The notes under the pieces were generated by a model. The model saw only the letters and a list, made by a program, of their open reading frames with translations. It was not told where the DNA came from and did not search any database. Of a stretch of 64,000 nt of DNA, positions 53,503-63,138 are shown in pieces; the first letter of the stretch is position 1; each line of letters starts with the position of its first letter. The position numbers were made by a program, and so were the translations under genes. This stretch comes from Achromobacter aloeverae (lineage in GTDB: Bacteria; Pseudomonadota; Gammaproteobacteria; Burkholderiales; Burkholderiaceae_B). The stretch covers positions 124,001 through 188,000 of the forward strand of contig NZ_PYAL01000008.1 in NCBI RefSeq assembly GCF_004121055.1, in the 5' to 3' direction.

Positions 53503-54513
53503 ATGCAAGACGGCAAAGTTCTGCTATCCACCGCGGTCCCGGCCGCGCCGCCGCGGGCGCGGCGCAATCCCTGGGCCCTGCCGGGACGCCTCGCGCTGCT
53601 GGCGCTGGCCCTCCTGCCGCTGGCCCTGGGCAGGGACTTCACCCTGCACCTCGCCATCCAGATCTGCATCAACGTGGTGCTGGTCAGCGGCCTGTCCCTC
53701 CTGGCGCGAGCCGGTCAGGTATCCCTTTGCCACGGCGCCTTCGCCGGCATCGGGGCCTACGTTTCCGTGCTGGTGGTCATGGGCCTGGGCCAGCCCTTCG
53801 TGCTGGGCGCCCTCGCGGCCATCCTGGCGGCGGGCCTGTTCGCCTACCTGCTGGGCACCATCATGCTGCGCCTGACCGGCGTCTACTTCGTGCTGCTGAC
53901 CTTCGCGTTCGGCGAGTTCGTGCGCCTGGTGCTGCTGGAAGGCGACAGCGTCACCGGCGGCGCCAACGGCATCACCGGCGTGCCGCCGGCGGCGCTGCTG
54001 GGCCATGTGCTGGACAACAAGACCGCGTTCTACCTGCTGGCGCTGGCTTGCGCGGCCGGCGTCACCTGGCTGCTGCACGCGCTGTACCGCTCGCCGGCGG
54101 GCCACGCCATCGACGCGGTGGGCGAGAACGCGCAATTGGCGGAGGCCACGGGCATCAGCGTGCGCGGCACGCAGCGCTACGCCTTCACCCTGGGCAGCGC
54201 ACTGGCCGGGCTGGGCGGCGCGCTGACGGCGCACTACCTGCGCTATGTGTCGCCGGAGTCCTTCAGCATGCACCTGTCGCTGGCCCTGATCATCATGATG
54301 GTGGTGGGGGGCCGCCGCTATCTGTTCGGGCCCCTGATCGGCGCGCTGATCATGACGCCGCTGCCCGAATTGTTCCGCGGCGCCGTCGAGACCCAGAACA
54401 TCTTCTACGGCGCGGCCCTGATCCTGATGCTCCGGTTCCTGCCGCAGGGCCTGGCCAGCCTGTTCCGCGCGCGCCGTGCGCATGAAGAGAAAAACCGGGG
54501 AGACAAAGCATGA
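53503..54513 (+). CDS. ABC transporter permease, LivM type
   Basis: A 336-residue inner-membrane protein. Typical parts are LARAGQVSLCHGAFAGIGAY, LRLTGVYFVLLTFAFGEFVR, GHAIDAVGENAQLAEATGIS and IIMMVVGGRRYLFGPLIGAL. In the last, GGRR replaces the common GGxG loop motif contacting the ATPase. The stop overlaps the next ATPase gene (ATGA). It forms the translocation pore with the LivH-type subunit. Confidence 0.92.
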   Translation: MQDGKVLLSTAVPAAPPRARRNPWALPGRLALLALALLPLALGRDFTLHLAIQICINVVLVSGLSLLARAGQVSLCHGAFAGIGAYVSVLVVMGLGQPFVLGALAAILAAGLFAYLLGTIMLRLTGVYFVLLTFAFGEFVRLVLLEGDSVTGGANGITGVPPAALLGHVLDNKTAFYLLALACAAGVTWLLHALYRSPAGHAIDAVGENAQLAEATGISVRGTQRYAFTLGSALAGLGGALTAHYLRYVSPESFSMHLSLALIIMMVVGGRRYLFGPLIGALIMTPLPELFRGAVETQNIFYGAALILMLRFLPQGLASLFRARRAHEEKNRGDKA

Positions 54514-55289
54514 GCGCGATGCTGGAAGTGCGCGAATTGAGCCGCAGCTTCGGCGGCCTGAAAGCGGTGTCCGGCCTGACCTTCGACGTGGGCCGCGACG
54601 AAGTGGTGGGCCTGATCGGCCCCAATGGCGCCGGCAAGAGCACGGCGTTCAACCTGATCAGCGGCACGCTGCGTCCCAGCGCCGGGCAGGTGCGCCTGCA
54701 CGGACGCGACATCACCGGCCTGGCGCCCAGCCGGGTCGTGCGCCACGGCCTGGCCCGGACCTTCCAATCCACGGCCGTCTATCCCACCGCCACCGTCGCC
54801 GAGAACATCCAGCGCGGCGCCTTGTCGACCCTGCCGGGCTCGATCTGGACCCAGATCCTGCCCACGCGCGCACGCCGCCAGGCCCTGGCGGCGACCGCGC
54901 GCGAGGTCGAGGATGTGCTGGAACTGACGGGCCTGGGTCCCTATCGCCACGTGGTGGCGGGCGGACTGTCCTATGGGCACCAGAAGAAGCTGGGCGTGGC
55001 CGTCGGCATCGCCACCCGTCCCGACCTGCTGCTCATGGACGAACCGGCCGCCGGCCTGAACGGCGAGGAATGCGCCGAATTCGGCCGCCTGCTCAAGCAG
55101 CTGCAACGGGAGCGGCAACTGTCCATCCTGCTGGTCGAACACCACATGGCGCTGGTCATGGATCTTTGCCAGCGCATCGTGGTCCTGGTGCACGGACGCA
55201 AGATCGCCGATGACACGCCCGCCAACGTCCGCGCCGACCCGGCCGTGATCGAGGCCTACCTGGGAGCGCCCGACTATGCCCATGCTTGA
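54510..55289 (+). CDS. ABC transporter ATPase, LivG type
   Basis: A 259-residue nucleotide-binding subunit. Walker A is GPNGAGKST, the signature is LSYGHQKKLGVAVGIA (a variant of LSGGQ), and Walker B is LLLMDEPAAGL, with the switch His in LLVEHHMALVM. Its 3' end overlaps the second ATPase gene by 14 bp. It energises import through the LivH/LivM-type permeases. Confidence 0.93.
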   Translation: MSAMLEVRELSRSFGGLKAVSGLTFDVGRDEVVGLIGPNGAGKSTAFNLISGTLRPSAGQVRLHGRDITGLAPSRVVRHGLARTFQSTAVYPTATVAENIQRGALSTLPGSIWTQILPTRARRQALAATAREVEDVLELTGLGPYRHVVAGGLSYGHQKKLGVAVGIATRPDLLLMDEPAAGLNGEECAEFGRLLKQLQRERQLSILLVEHHMALVMDLCQRIVVLVHGRKIADDTPANVRADPAVIEAYLGAPDYAHA

Positions 55290-55989
55290 AGCCCGCCAGC
55301 TCGCGGTGCGCTATGGACCGCTGGAAGCCGTCCATGGCATTTCCTTCGACGTCGACCAGGGCGAGATCGTCGCGCTGGTCGGCTCCAACGGCGCCGGCAA
55401 GTCGTCCACGCTGAAAGCCTTGATGGGCCTGAAGCTGCCGGCGGGCGGCACGGTCACGTGGAATGGCGAGCCGATCGCCCAGCTGTCGGCGGCGGCGCGC
55501 GTACAGCGCGGCATCGCCCTTTCGCCCGAGGGGCGGCGGCTTTTCCCGCGCATGACGGTGCTGGAGAACCTGCAAGTGGGTGCGCATGCCGTGCGTTGCG
55601 CCCGCACGCGGCAACGGGCGATGGACCAGATCCATGCCCTGTTCCCGCGCGTCGCCGAGCGACGCGGCCAGCTGGCCGGGTCGCTGTCCGGCGGCGAGCA
55701 GCAGATGGTCGCCATCGGCCGCGCCCTGATGGCGCAGCCGCGGCTGCTGATGCTGGACGAACCGTCACTGGGCCTGGCGCCCAAGGTGATCGCCGAGATC
55801 GCCGACGCCATCCAGGCCCTGAACCGCGAGACCGGCCTGTCCATCATCCTGGTCGAACAGAACGCGCGCCTGGCCTTGCGCCTGTCGCACCGGGCCTACG
55901 TGCTCGAACAGGGCGCCATCATGCAAACCGGCACGGGCGAGCAACTGCTCGCCGACGATTTCGTGCGCAAGTCCTACCTTGGAGCCTGA
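55276..55989 (+). CDS. ABC transporter ATPase, LivF type
   Basis: A 237-residue nucleotide-binding subunit. Walker A is GSNGAGKSS, the signature is LSGGEQQMVAIGRALM and Walker B is LLMLDEPSLGLAP. An ATG six bases further in (55282) is an alternative start. It completes the five-gene importer and is followed at once by the metallo-hydrolase gene. Confidence 0.93.
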   Translation: MPMLEARQLAVRYGPLEAVHGISFDVDQGEIVALVGSNGAGKSSTLKALMGLKLPAGGTVTWNGEPIAQLSAAARVQRGIALSPEGRRLFPRMTVLENLQVGAHAVRCARTRQRAMDQIHALFPRVAERRGQLAGSLSGGEQQMVAIGRALMAQPRLLMLDEPSLGLAPKVIAEIADAIQALNRETGLSIILVEQNARLALRLSHRAYVLEQGAIMQTGTGEQLLADDFVRKSYLGA

Positions 55990-55993
55990 CACC

Positions 55994-56809
55994 TTGGAAA
56001 CCCTCACTCCCGATTTGCCCCGATACGAGGTCTACGCCCTGCGCTACGCCACCATGCAGCGCCGCGGCCCCGAGAATTTCATCCTCGGCGGCGACGAGCA
56101 CGATGGCCTGGTCAATATGGACTTCTTCGTCTGGGTCATTCGCAATGGCGACCAGGTCGTCCTGGTCGATACCGGCTTCGGCGAGCGCGGCTCCAAGGCG
56201 CGCAACCGTCCGCTCGAATGCTGCCCCATCGAGGCCCTGCGCCAGCTGGACATCGATCCGGCGCAAATCCGCACGGTCGTGCTGACCCACCTGCACTGGG
56301 ACCATGCCGGCAACCTCGACAAGCTGCCCAGCGCCACCTTCCACCTCCAGGACGCCGAGGCCGCCTTCGCCACGGGGCGCTGCATGTGCGAACCGGTGTT
56401 GCGGCGCGCCTTCGCCGTCGACGATGTGTGCGATTTCGTGCGCCGCGTCTATGAGGACCGCGTCGTCTTCCACGACGGCGACGATACCCTGGCGCCGGGC
56501 ATCGAGCTGGTGCTCATCGGCGGCCATACAAGAGGCCTGCAAGCGGTGCGCGTGCACACGGCGCGCGGCTGGGTCATCCTGGCGTCCGACGCCGCCCATT
56601 ACTATGCCAACCTCACGCGGCGCCTGCCTTTCCCGGTGGTGGTCGACGTGGCGGCCATGCTTGCGGGTCATGCCCGATTGCTGAAACTGGCCGACAGCGC
56701 CGATCATTTCGTGCCGGGACACGACCCGCTGGTGCTGGAACGCTATCCGCGCCTGCCGGGGACCAAGGCGGCGATAGCCTGCCTGCACCAGGCGCCCACG
56801 GCGGCCTGA
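55994..56809 (+). CDS. Metallo-beta-lactamase-fold hydrolase (lactonase-like)
   Basis: A 271-residue enzyme. The metal-binding motif is THLHWDHAGN (HxHxDH), with a further His in GGHTRGLQAV, an Asp in ILASDAAHYY and a His in HFVPGHDPLV. The order matches the AHL-lactonase branch. The start is uncertain: a TTG at 55994 with GGAG nine bases upstream is preferred over a TTG at 55979 inside the ATPase gene. It has no signal peptide. In this island it may open a lactone or ester product of the monooxygenase. Confidence 0.83.
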   Translation: METLTPDLPRYEVYALRYATMQRRGPENFILGGDEHDGLVNMDFFVWVIRNGDQVVLVDTGFGERGSKARNRPLECCPIEALRQLDIDPAQIRTVVLTHLHWDHAGNLDKLPSATFHLQDAEAAFATGRCMCEPVLRRAFAVDDVCDFVRRVYEDRVVFHDGDDTLAPGIELVLIGGHTRGLQAVRVHTARGWVILASDAAHYYANLTRRLPFPVVVDVAAMLAGHARLLKLADSADHFVPGHDPLVLERYPRLPGTKAAIACLHQAPTAA

Positions 56810-56878
56810 CGCGGCACACCATGCATCCGTTCCCGACCCGATACGCTCATCGTCCCTCACTTCGCATCCCAGACTGCC

Positions 56879-58285
56879 ATGCATAGCGCATCCCGACTTC
56901 CCCAGCCTTCCGAGAACCTGGCCCTAGGCCTGGCGCGCTTCGCCCACGGGCTGCGCGCGGCCGACCTGCCGGCAGCGGTGCGGACCAAGTCCCTGCACCA
57001 CATCATCGACGCCATCGGCCTGGCCTATGCCTCGCGCCACTTTCCTTTCGCGGCGCCCGGGCTGGCCGGCTTTCGCGCCGCCGGCGCGCCCGGCGCCGCG
57101 ACCGTGATCGGCGGCGCCGAGCGCCTGCAAGCGCGCGACGCGGCGTTGTCCAACGGCTACCTGATCCATGGCCTGGACTTCGACGACACCCACCCCGGCA
57201 GCATCGTCCATCCCACGGTCGCCTGCCTGCCCGCGGCGCTGGCCATGGCGGAGGTCGCCGACGCGTCCTGGGGCGACCTGCTGGCCGCCTACGCCGCCGG
57301 CATGGAAACCTGCATACGCCTGGGCCGCGCGGTCAAGGGCGGCTTCCACCATGGCGGCTTCCACGCGACCGGCCTGGTGTCGCACTTCAGCGCGGCGCTC
57401 ATCGCCGCCAAACTGCTGGGCCTGGACGTCCAGCAGATCGTGGCCGCCCAGGGCGTCGCCGCCAGCACCGCCTCCGGCGTGCAGGTCTTCCTGGAGAATG
57501 GCGCCTGGACCAAGCGCATGCACCCGGGCTGGGGCGCGCTGGCCGGCATCACCGCAGCGCAAATGGTGCAGGCGGGGTTCCACGGTCCGGACCGCCCCTA
57601 TGAGGGCAAGTTCGGCTTTTTCGATACGCACATGCAGGAACGCGCGGGCCAGGTCGATACGGAATCCGTGATCAGGGACCTGGGCCGCGAATGGACGCTG
57701 CTCGACACCTCCATCAAGCCCTACCCCGTCTGCCACTTCATCCACGGCTGCGCCGAGGCGGGCGTGAAGCTGCACGCCCAGATCGGCGACCTGTCACAGG
57801 TTCGCCGCATCGTCTGCGAGCTGCCCGAAGCCACCTTGCCCATCGTGGCCGAGCCCGCTGCCGCCAAGCGCGTCCCGCGGTCCGACTACGAAGCCAAGTT
57901 CAGCGCGCAATTCGTGGTGGCCGCCTGCCTGCTGCGCGGCCGATTCGCGCTGTCCGAGCTGGACGACGCCAGCCTGGCCGACCCCGCCATCCTGCGGCTC
58001 GCGGCCAAGGTGGATTGCATCAAGCAGGAAGACACGGAATTCCCCAAGTACTTCTCGGGCGCCGTGACGGTGGAACTGGAACAGGGGGCCAAGCTGCACC
58101 ATCACATTCCGATGAACCTTGGCAGCGGCGCCCGCGCCCTGGACCTGGACGACATCGCGGGCAAGTTCCGCGCCAATGCCGGCCTGGTGCTGCCCGAGGC
58201 TCGCGCGCAGGCGGTGCTCGATATGCTGCTGGCGGCGGGGCCGGATACGCCGGTGCGCGACTTGACGCGAGGATTGGTGGCCTAA
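56879..58285 (+). CDS. MmgE/PrpD family protein (cytosolic)
   Basis: A 468-residue protein of the 2-methylcitrate-dehydratase/cis-aconitate-decarboxylase family. Typical parts are HGLDFDDTHPGSIVHPTVA, FHHGGFHATGLVSHFSAAL, NGAWTKRMHPGWGALAGITA and SIKPYPVCHFIHGCAEA. Unlike the copy at 35352 it has no export signal. It is the last gene of the island, 69 bp after the hydrolase. Dehydration or isomerisation of a polycarboxylate intermediate is plausible. Confidence 0.9.
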   Translation: MHSASRLPQPSENLALGLARFAHGLRAADLPAAVRTKSLHHIIDAIGLAYASRHFPFAAPGLAGFRAAGAPGAATVIGGAERLQARDAALSNGYLIHGLDFDDTHPGSIVHPTVACLPAALAMAEVADASWGDLLAAYAAGMETCIRLGRAVKGGFHHGGFHATGLVSHFSAALIAAKLLGLDVQQIVAAQGVAASTASGVQVFLENGAWTKRMHPGWGALAGITAAQMVQAGFHGPDRPYEGKFGFFDTHMQERAGQVDTESVIRDLGREWTLLDTSIKPYPVCHFIHGCAEAGVKLHAQIGDLSQVRRIVCELPEATLPIVAEPAAAKRVPRSDYEAKFSAQFVVAACLLRGRFALSELDDASLADPAILRLAAKVDCIKQEDTEFPKYFSGAVTVELEQGAKLHHHIPMNLGSGARALDLDDIAGKFRANAGLVLPEARAQAVLDMLLAAGPDTPVRDLTRGLVA

Positions 58286-58524
58286 CCCTGGCGGCCCGAC
58301 CCCGACGGCCCGACCCCGGCGGCGTCCTCGCCGCCACCCCGGCACGGCCTCACGCCGTGCCCCCCGCGCTCCGGGTAAACCCGGCATGCGTGTCGGCCAA
58401 GCTCGGCCGTGAACCGGCTATTCTCCGGTCCATACCTCCTATAACCAGGACCCGGGATTCCAGGACCCAGGCGCCGGCCGGCCCGGCCCGCGGCCTGGCC
58501 GGTCCCTATGCGAGACCAGCCTTC

Positions 58525-59463
58525 ATGGACATGAGACAACTCCGTTACTTCGTCATGGTCGCGGAAGAACTGAGTTTCAGCCGCGCGGCCGAACGCCTGC
58601 ACATGTCCCAGCCGCCGCTGTCGCAACACATCAAGCTGCTGGAGGAAGACATCGGCGTGCAGCTCTTTCATCGTACGCGCAGGGAGGTCAAGCTGACCGA
58701 CGCCGGCGCGGTCTTCCTGCGGGAAAGCCGGCTGCTGCTGGGGCAGATGAAGACCGCGGTCAGCGCCACGGTACGCGCCGCCCAGAGCGACGCCGGCGTG
58801 CTGCGGCTGGGCGTCGCCACCTCGGCCCTGTTCCATGTCCTGCCCACCTTCGTCGATATGGTGCGGGAACGCTATCCCGGCGTGGAAATCTCGGTCAGCG
58901 ACATGCAGTCGCAAGACCAGATCGCGGCGGTCAGCCATGGCCAGCTGGATATCGGCCTGGTGCACATCCGGCCCGACCGCAGCAAGCTGATGCGCATGCC
59001 GATCTACCACGAGCACTACATGGCCGTGCTGCCGCAAGGCCATGCCCTGGCCGCCAAGCCGGACTTCACGCTGGCGGACCTGGCCGACGAGCCCATGATC
59101 GCCCTCTCGCGCGAATCCGGGCCGACCGTCTTCGACGCCATCGTCGCCAGCTGCTACGAGGCCGGCTTCAGCCCTTCGTTCAAGCACGCCGCGCGCAGCC
59201 CGCTGACGATCTTCCAGATGGTGCGGCTGGGTTTCGGCGTGGCGCTGGTCCCGCGCTCCTATGCGTCCAGCGCCTATCCCGGCGTACTGTTTCGCGATCT
59301 GCCGCCAACGGCGGGACATGTGCGCATGGAGGCGGTCTGGAGCGAAAAGCACGCCTCCGAACTCACGCTGAAGATCGCCCGCGAACTGCTGCCACGGCTG
59401 GCGCCGGACATGGCGCCCGGTGCGGCGGCGCCCCTGGAAGCTACGGCTTCACATCCTGCTTAG
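58525..59463 (+). CDS. LysR family transcriptional regulator
   Basis: A 312-residue regulator (MDMRQLRYFVMVAEELSFSR, LHMSQPPLSQHIKLLEEDIG, two-lobed effector domain with YEAGFSPSFKHAARSPLTI). The start is the ATG at 58525; longer reading frames run through the preceding gene. Its 3' end overlaps the convergent dehydrogenase gene by 23 bp. It may control that three-gene operon. Confidence 0.92.
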   Translation: MDMRQLRYFVMVAEELSFSRAAERLHMSQPPLSQHIKLLEEDIGVQLFHRTRREVKLTDAGAVFLRESRLLLGQMKTAVSATVRAAQSDAGVLRLGVATSALFHVLPTFVDMVRERYPGVEISVSDMQSQDQIAAVSHGQLDIGLVHIRPDRSKLMRMPIYHEHYMAVLPQGHALAAKPDFTLADLADEPMIALSRESGPTVFDAIVASCYEAGFSPSFKHAARSPLTIFQMVRLGFGVALVPRSYASSAYPGVLFRDLPPTAGHVRMEAVWSEKHASELTLKIARELLPRLAPDMAPGAAAPLEATASHPA

Positions 59464-60343
59464 GCGTGATACGCCCGTCCACCAGTTGCACAATGGCGGG
59501 ATGGTAGTTGTTGACGATGCCGGCGTCGTGCGCCTGGCACATCAGGTTGTAGGTGTAGCTGGCGATCTTCGGCTGGAAGGATCCCGCCTTCGCCAGCGAC
59601 AGCGCAAGGCTGGCATCCTTGATGGCGTAGACCATGGGGAACACCTTCTCCGGGAAGCTGTCCTTCACCAGGGATTTCATGCCGTGGTTGCGCAGGGCGA
59701 AGCTGTCGGCCGACCCGCCGGCCAGCAGTTCGAACAGGCGCTCGCCGTCCATGCCCGCGCGGCGGCCTATGGTCAGCACCTCGGACAGCGCATTCACCGT
59801 CATGAAGACCATCATGTTGTTCAGGATCTTGACGACCTGTCCGCAGCCCGTATCGCCACAGTGCAGCACGTCGGATCCCATGCAGGACAGCAGCGGCTTG
59901 AGTTCCTCGTACTGCGCCACGCTGCCGCCCACGCTGATCAGCAGCGTGCCCTTCAGCGCCGCCTCGGCCGTGCGCGCCACCGGCGCATCGACGAACGCCA
60001 CGCCCCGGGCCTTCAGTTCCGCGGCCAATGCGCGGCTGCGCGCCACGTCGCTGGTGCTCATGTCGACGATCATGGCCGGCTTGCGCGCGCCGCCGGCCAG
60101 GGCACGCGCCACGGGCTCGACCTGGTCGATCGACGGCAGCGACAGGAACACCACGTCGGCCTTGGCGCCCACATCGGCCGCCGACGCTTCCGCCTTGCCG
60201 CCGTTGGCCGCCACACGGCCGACCGCGTCGGCGTTCATGTCGAAAATGTGTACCGGCAAGCCCGACTTGCGCACCAGGTTGTTGCACATGGGTTCGCCCA
60301 TGACGCCGAGGCCGATGAATCCGAGAGTCTTGTATTTGCTCAT
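59441..60343 (-). CDS. 3-hydroxyisobutyrate/2-hydroxy-3-oxopropionate dehydrogenase family protein
   Basis: A 300-residue NAD(P)-dependent beta-hydroxyacid dehydrogenase. The Rossmann start is KTLGFIGLGVMGEPMCNNLV, with VDMSTSDVARSRALAAEL and DAPVARTAEAALKGTL. The catalytic Lys lies in GCGQVVKILNNMM. Ser/Thr changes in the usual GGxxGA substrate loop (VARTAEAA) hint at a special substrate. It is the last gene of the operon ALDH, Bug receptor, dehydrogenase. Confidence 0.88.
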   Translation of the reverse strand: MSKYKTLGFIGLGVMGEPMCNNLVRKSGLPVHIFDMNADAVGRVAANGGKAEASAADVGAKADVVFLSLPSIDQVEPVARALAGGARKPAMIVDMSTSDVARSRALAAELKARGVAFVDAPVARTAEAALKGTLLISVGGSVAQYEELKPLLSCMGSDVLHCGDTGCGQVVKILNNMMVFMTVNALSEVLTIGRRAGMDGERLFELLAGGSADSFALRNHGMKSLVKDSFPEKVFPMVYAIKDASLALSLAKAGSFQPKIASYTYNLMCQAHDAGIVNNYHPAIVQLVDGRITPKQDVKP

Positions 60344-60369
60344 GCTGTCTGCTCCATGCCGACGCCGTA

Positions 60370-61401
60370 TCAGGCGTCCGCCTTGATATGTGCCTTGTTG
60401 ATCAGGTCGCGGTACTTCTCCAGCTCGCTCGCCGAATATTTGGCGAAGGCGTCCGGCGAGGTGCCCATGGGGATGAAGGAAATCGCCGCAAGCTTTTCGG
60501 CCACGGCCGGCACCTTCAGCGCCTTGGCGGTTTCCATGTGCAGCCTGTCGACGATGGCGCGCGGCGTGCCCGCCGGCGCCCACAGGCCGTACCAGCTGGG
60601 CATGTCGAAACCCGGGAAGCCGCTTTCGGCCACGGTGGGCACATCCGGCAGCGATGCCAGCCGCTGCGCACTGGTCACCGCCAGCGCGCGCAGCTTGCCG
60701 GCCTGCACATGCGGATAGGCCGACGCCATGGGTTCGATCTGGGCCGAGACATGTCCGCCCATCACGTCCATCAGGGCGGGACCGCCGCCCTTGTACGGAA
60801 TGATGGGCATGTCGACCTTCGCCTGCACGTTGACCAGCGCGCAGGCCAGGTGCCCGGCCGCGCCGAAGGCGGCGATGGCCCACGTGACGTGGCGGGGATG
60901 CTTGCGCGCATCTTCCACCAGGTCGCCCATCGTCTTGTAGGGACCGTCGGCCCGCACCACCACCAACTGTGGCTGCGCGCCGATCTCGGTGATGGAGACG
61001 AAGTCATTGAGCGGATCGTAGGTCGCGGTGGCCAGCAGCACCGGGTTCGCCACCTGCAGCGAAGCATTCAGCAGGATGGTGTAGCCGTCCGGCTTGGACT
61101 GCTTCACGTGCTGGGCGCCCATCACGCTGCTCGCGCCCGGCCGGTTCTCGATCACGACGGGCTGCCCCAGTTGCGCCTGCAATTGCGGGCCGACGGTGCG
61201 CGCCACGGTGTCGACCGAGCCGCCCGGCGGGAAGGGCACTACCAGGCGTATCGGCCCGGCGGGCCAGGCCTCCGCGGTCGTCGCCGCCACGGCTCGCGCG
61301 GGCGGATTCACACCCAGCATGGCGGCGCCTCCCAACGCCAGGCCGCGCTGCATCCACGCGCGCCGCCCCGGGGAAATCGCCTTGAGGGTCTTGTCTCCCA
61401 T
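60370..61401 (-). CDS. Bug-family periplasmic binding protein with Tat-like signal
   Basis: A 343-residue receptor. The N-terminus SPGRRAWMQRGLALGGAAML looks like a twin-arginine signal, unusual for this Sec-type family. The mature part starts AEAWPAGPIRLVVPFPPGGS, with ENRPGASSVMGAQHV and PYKGGGPALMDVMGGHVSA. It lies 26 bp upstream of the dehydrogenase gene and 55 bp after the ALDH gene. It probably imports the substrate of these enzymes. Confidence 0.9.
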   Translation of the reverse strand: MGDKTLKAISPGRRAWMQRGLALGGAAMLGVNPPARAVAATTAEAWPAGPIRLVVPFPPGGSVDTVARTVGPQLQAQLGQPVVIENRPGASSVMGAQHVKQSKPDGYTILLNASLQVANPVLLATATYDPLNDFVSITEIGAQPQLVVVRADGPYKTMGDLVEDARKHPRHVTWAIAAFGAAGHLACALVNVQAKVDMPIIPYKGGGPALMDVMGGHVSAQIEPMASAYPHVQAGKLRALAVTSAQRLASLPDVPTVAESGFPGFDMPSWYGLWAPAGTPRAIVDRLHMETAKALKVPAVAEKLAAISFIPMGTSPDAFAKYSASELEKYRDLINKAHIKADA

Positions 61402-61456
61402 CTTTGTCTCCTTTTATTCTGATTGTCATCGCGGTCATCATTGGCGACCGCGGCGT

Positions 61457-62935
61457 TCAAGTCCGGATGGCGAACGGGTCCCTGACCTCGGTGGAGTAGT
61501 CGATCATCACGTTGCGTGTCGTCAAGTACTCGCGCAGGCCCGCTTCCCCACGCTCGCGGCCGATGCCGGACTCCTTGAAACCGCCGAACGGCGCCCCTGC
61601 CGCCAGGGCCCGATAGGTATTGACCCAGACCGATCCCGCCACCAAGGCACGCGACACCCGCATTGCCCGCGACAGGTCGCGGGTCCACAGGCCTGCCGCC
61701 AGGCCATAGCGGCTATCGTTGGCCAGCCGTATCGCCTCTTCCTCGGTATCGAAGGGAATGATGGCCAGCACCGGACCGAAGATTTCCTCCTGGGCCAGGT
61801 GGCTGGCGTTGTCCACGTCGGAGAAAATCGTCGGCTGGATGAAGTAGCCCTCGCCCAGCCCTTCGCCTTGCGCGCGGCCGCCGCCCGTCACCAGGCGCGC
61901 GCCGGCAATCTTGGCGCTGTCTATCGCCGCCAGGATGCGGCGGAATTGCGGTTCGTTGGCAACCGTGCCCATCTCCGTCGCGGGATCGAGCGGATCGCCC
62001 ATGCGGATGCGCTGGGCGCGCTCGGCCAGGCGGTTCGCCACCTCGTCCAGGACCTTGCGCTGTACCAGCAATCGGGAGCCGGCGACGCAGGTCTGCCCGG
62101 TCGCGCCGAAAATGCCGGCCAGGGCGCCGACCACCGCGCGATCCAGGTCGGCGTCGTCGAAAATGATGTTGGGCGACTTGCCGCCCAGTTCCAGCTTGAC
62201 CGGCACCAACCGGCGGCCGGCCATGGCCGCGATCTCGCGGCCGACGCCCGGGCTGCCGGTGAAGCTGACCAACGCCACGCCAGCGTCTTCGACCAGCGCG
62301 CGCCCGGTCTCCGCACCGCCGGTGACGACGTTGAATACGCCGGCCGGGAAGCCGGCCTCCTCCACCAGGGACGCGAACTCCAGCGTCGACGCCGATGCAT
62401 GTTCGGACGGCTTGACCACCACGCAGTTACCCGCCGCCAAGGCCGGCGCGAGCTTGTTGGCCAGCAGCGCCAGCGGAGAATTCCATGCGGTGATCAAGGC
62501 GGCGACGCCATAGGGCTCCAACGTCAGGTAGTCCAGCACGTCGGCCTGGTCCACGGGCACCTGCTGGCCGAACAGCTTGTCCGCGTAGCCGGCGAAATAA
62601 CGCAGCTGTCGGCCCACCCACATCATCTGCGGCTTGGTCTCGCGCACGATCTTGCCGTTGTCGGTGCTTTCGATGCGCGACATGCGCTCCGCGTCTTTTT
62701 CTATCAGGCCCGCCAGCTTGAGCATCAAGGCGGCGCGCCTGATGCCGGGCGTATGGCGCCATTCCCGCTCGAACGCGCGGTTGGCGGCGGCGACGGCGGC
62801 GGCCACGTCCTGCACGCTCGCGTCGGGAATTTCAGCCCACACCGCGCCGGTATAGGGGTTGGTGCTTTGCAGCATGCGGCCGCCGGTGCCGGGCACGCGC
62901 TGGCCATCGATGTATAGGGAATACTTCTGTATCAC
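61457..62935 (-). CDS. Aldehyde dehydrogenase
   Basis: A 492-residue NAD(P)-dependent enzyme oxidising an aldehyde to an acid. Catalytic parts are KLELGGKSPNIIFDDADLD (Glu) and GATGQTCVAGSRLLV (Cys). NTYRALAAGAPFGGFKESGI is the usual C-terminal segment. The start is taken as the GTG at 62935 with GGAGA upstream, giving the common length; ATGs at 62980 and 63043 would add 15 or 36 atypical residues. It is the first gene of the operon with a Bug receptor and a hydroxyacid dehydrogenase. Confidence 0.9.
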   Translation of the reverse strand: MIQKYSLYIDGQRVPGTGGRMLQSTNPYTGAVWAEIPDASVQDVAAAVAAANRAFEREWRHTPGIRRAALMLKLAGLIEKDAERMSRIESTDNGKIVRETKPQMMWVGRQLRYFAGYADKLFGQQVPVDQADVLDYLTLEPYGVAALITAWNSPLALLANKLAPALAAGNCVVVKPSEHASASTLEFASLVEEAGFPAGVFNVVTGGAETGRALVEDAGVALVSFTGSPGVGREIAAMAGRRLVPVKLELGGKSPNIIFDDADLDRAVVGALAGIFGATGQTCVAGSRLLVQRKVLDEVANRLAERAQRIRMGDPLDPATEMGTVANEPQFRRILAAIDSAKIAGARLVTGGGRAQGEGLGEGYFIQPTIFSDVDNASHLAQEEIFGPVLAIIPFDTEEEAIRLANDSRYGLAAGLWTRDLSRAMRVSRALVAGSVWVNTYRALAAGAPFGGFKESGIGRERGEAGLREYLTTRNVMIDYSTEVRDPFAIRT

Positions 62936-63138
62936 GCTCGTCTCCTGCTGGCCCTGGGTCGCCGGACCATGCGAAACCATGACCCTCCCACGCTGCCTGT
63001 GCCGTCTGAACGCGGCAAAAGGCAGTGTAGGAGTGGAGATCAAGAGCGTCTAATACCGTTTCGCACGTTCAGTTATAGGGAAACGGCGAAAGTAACGGCG
63101 GCGACGGCGGTGGCCCAGGCCGCCCGCCGCGCGCGCCA

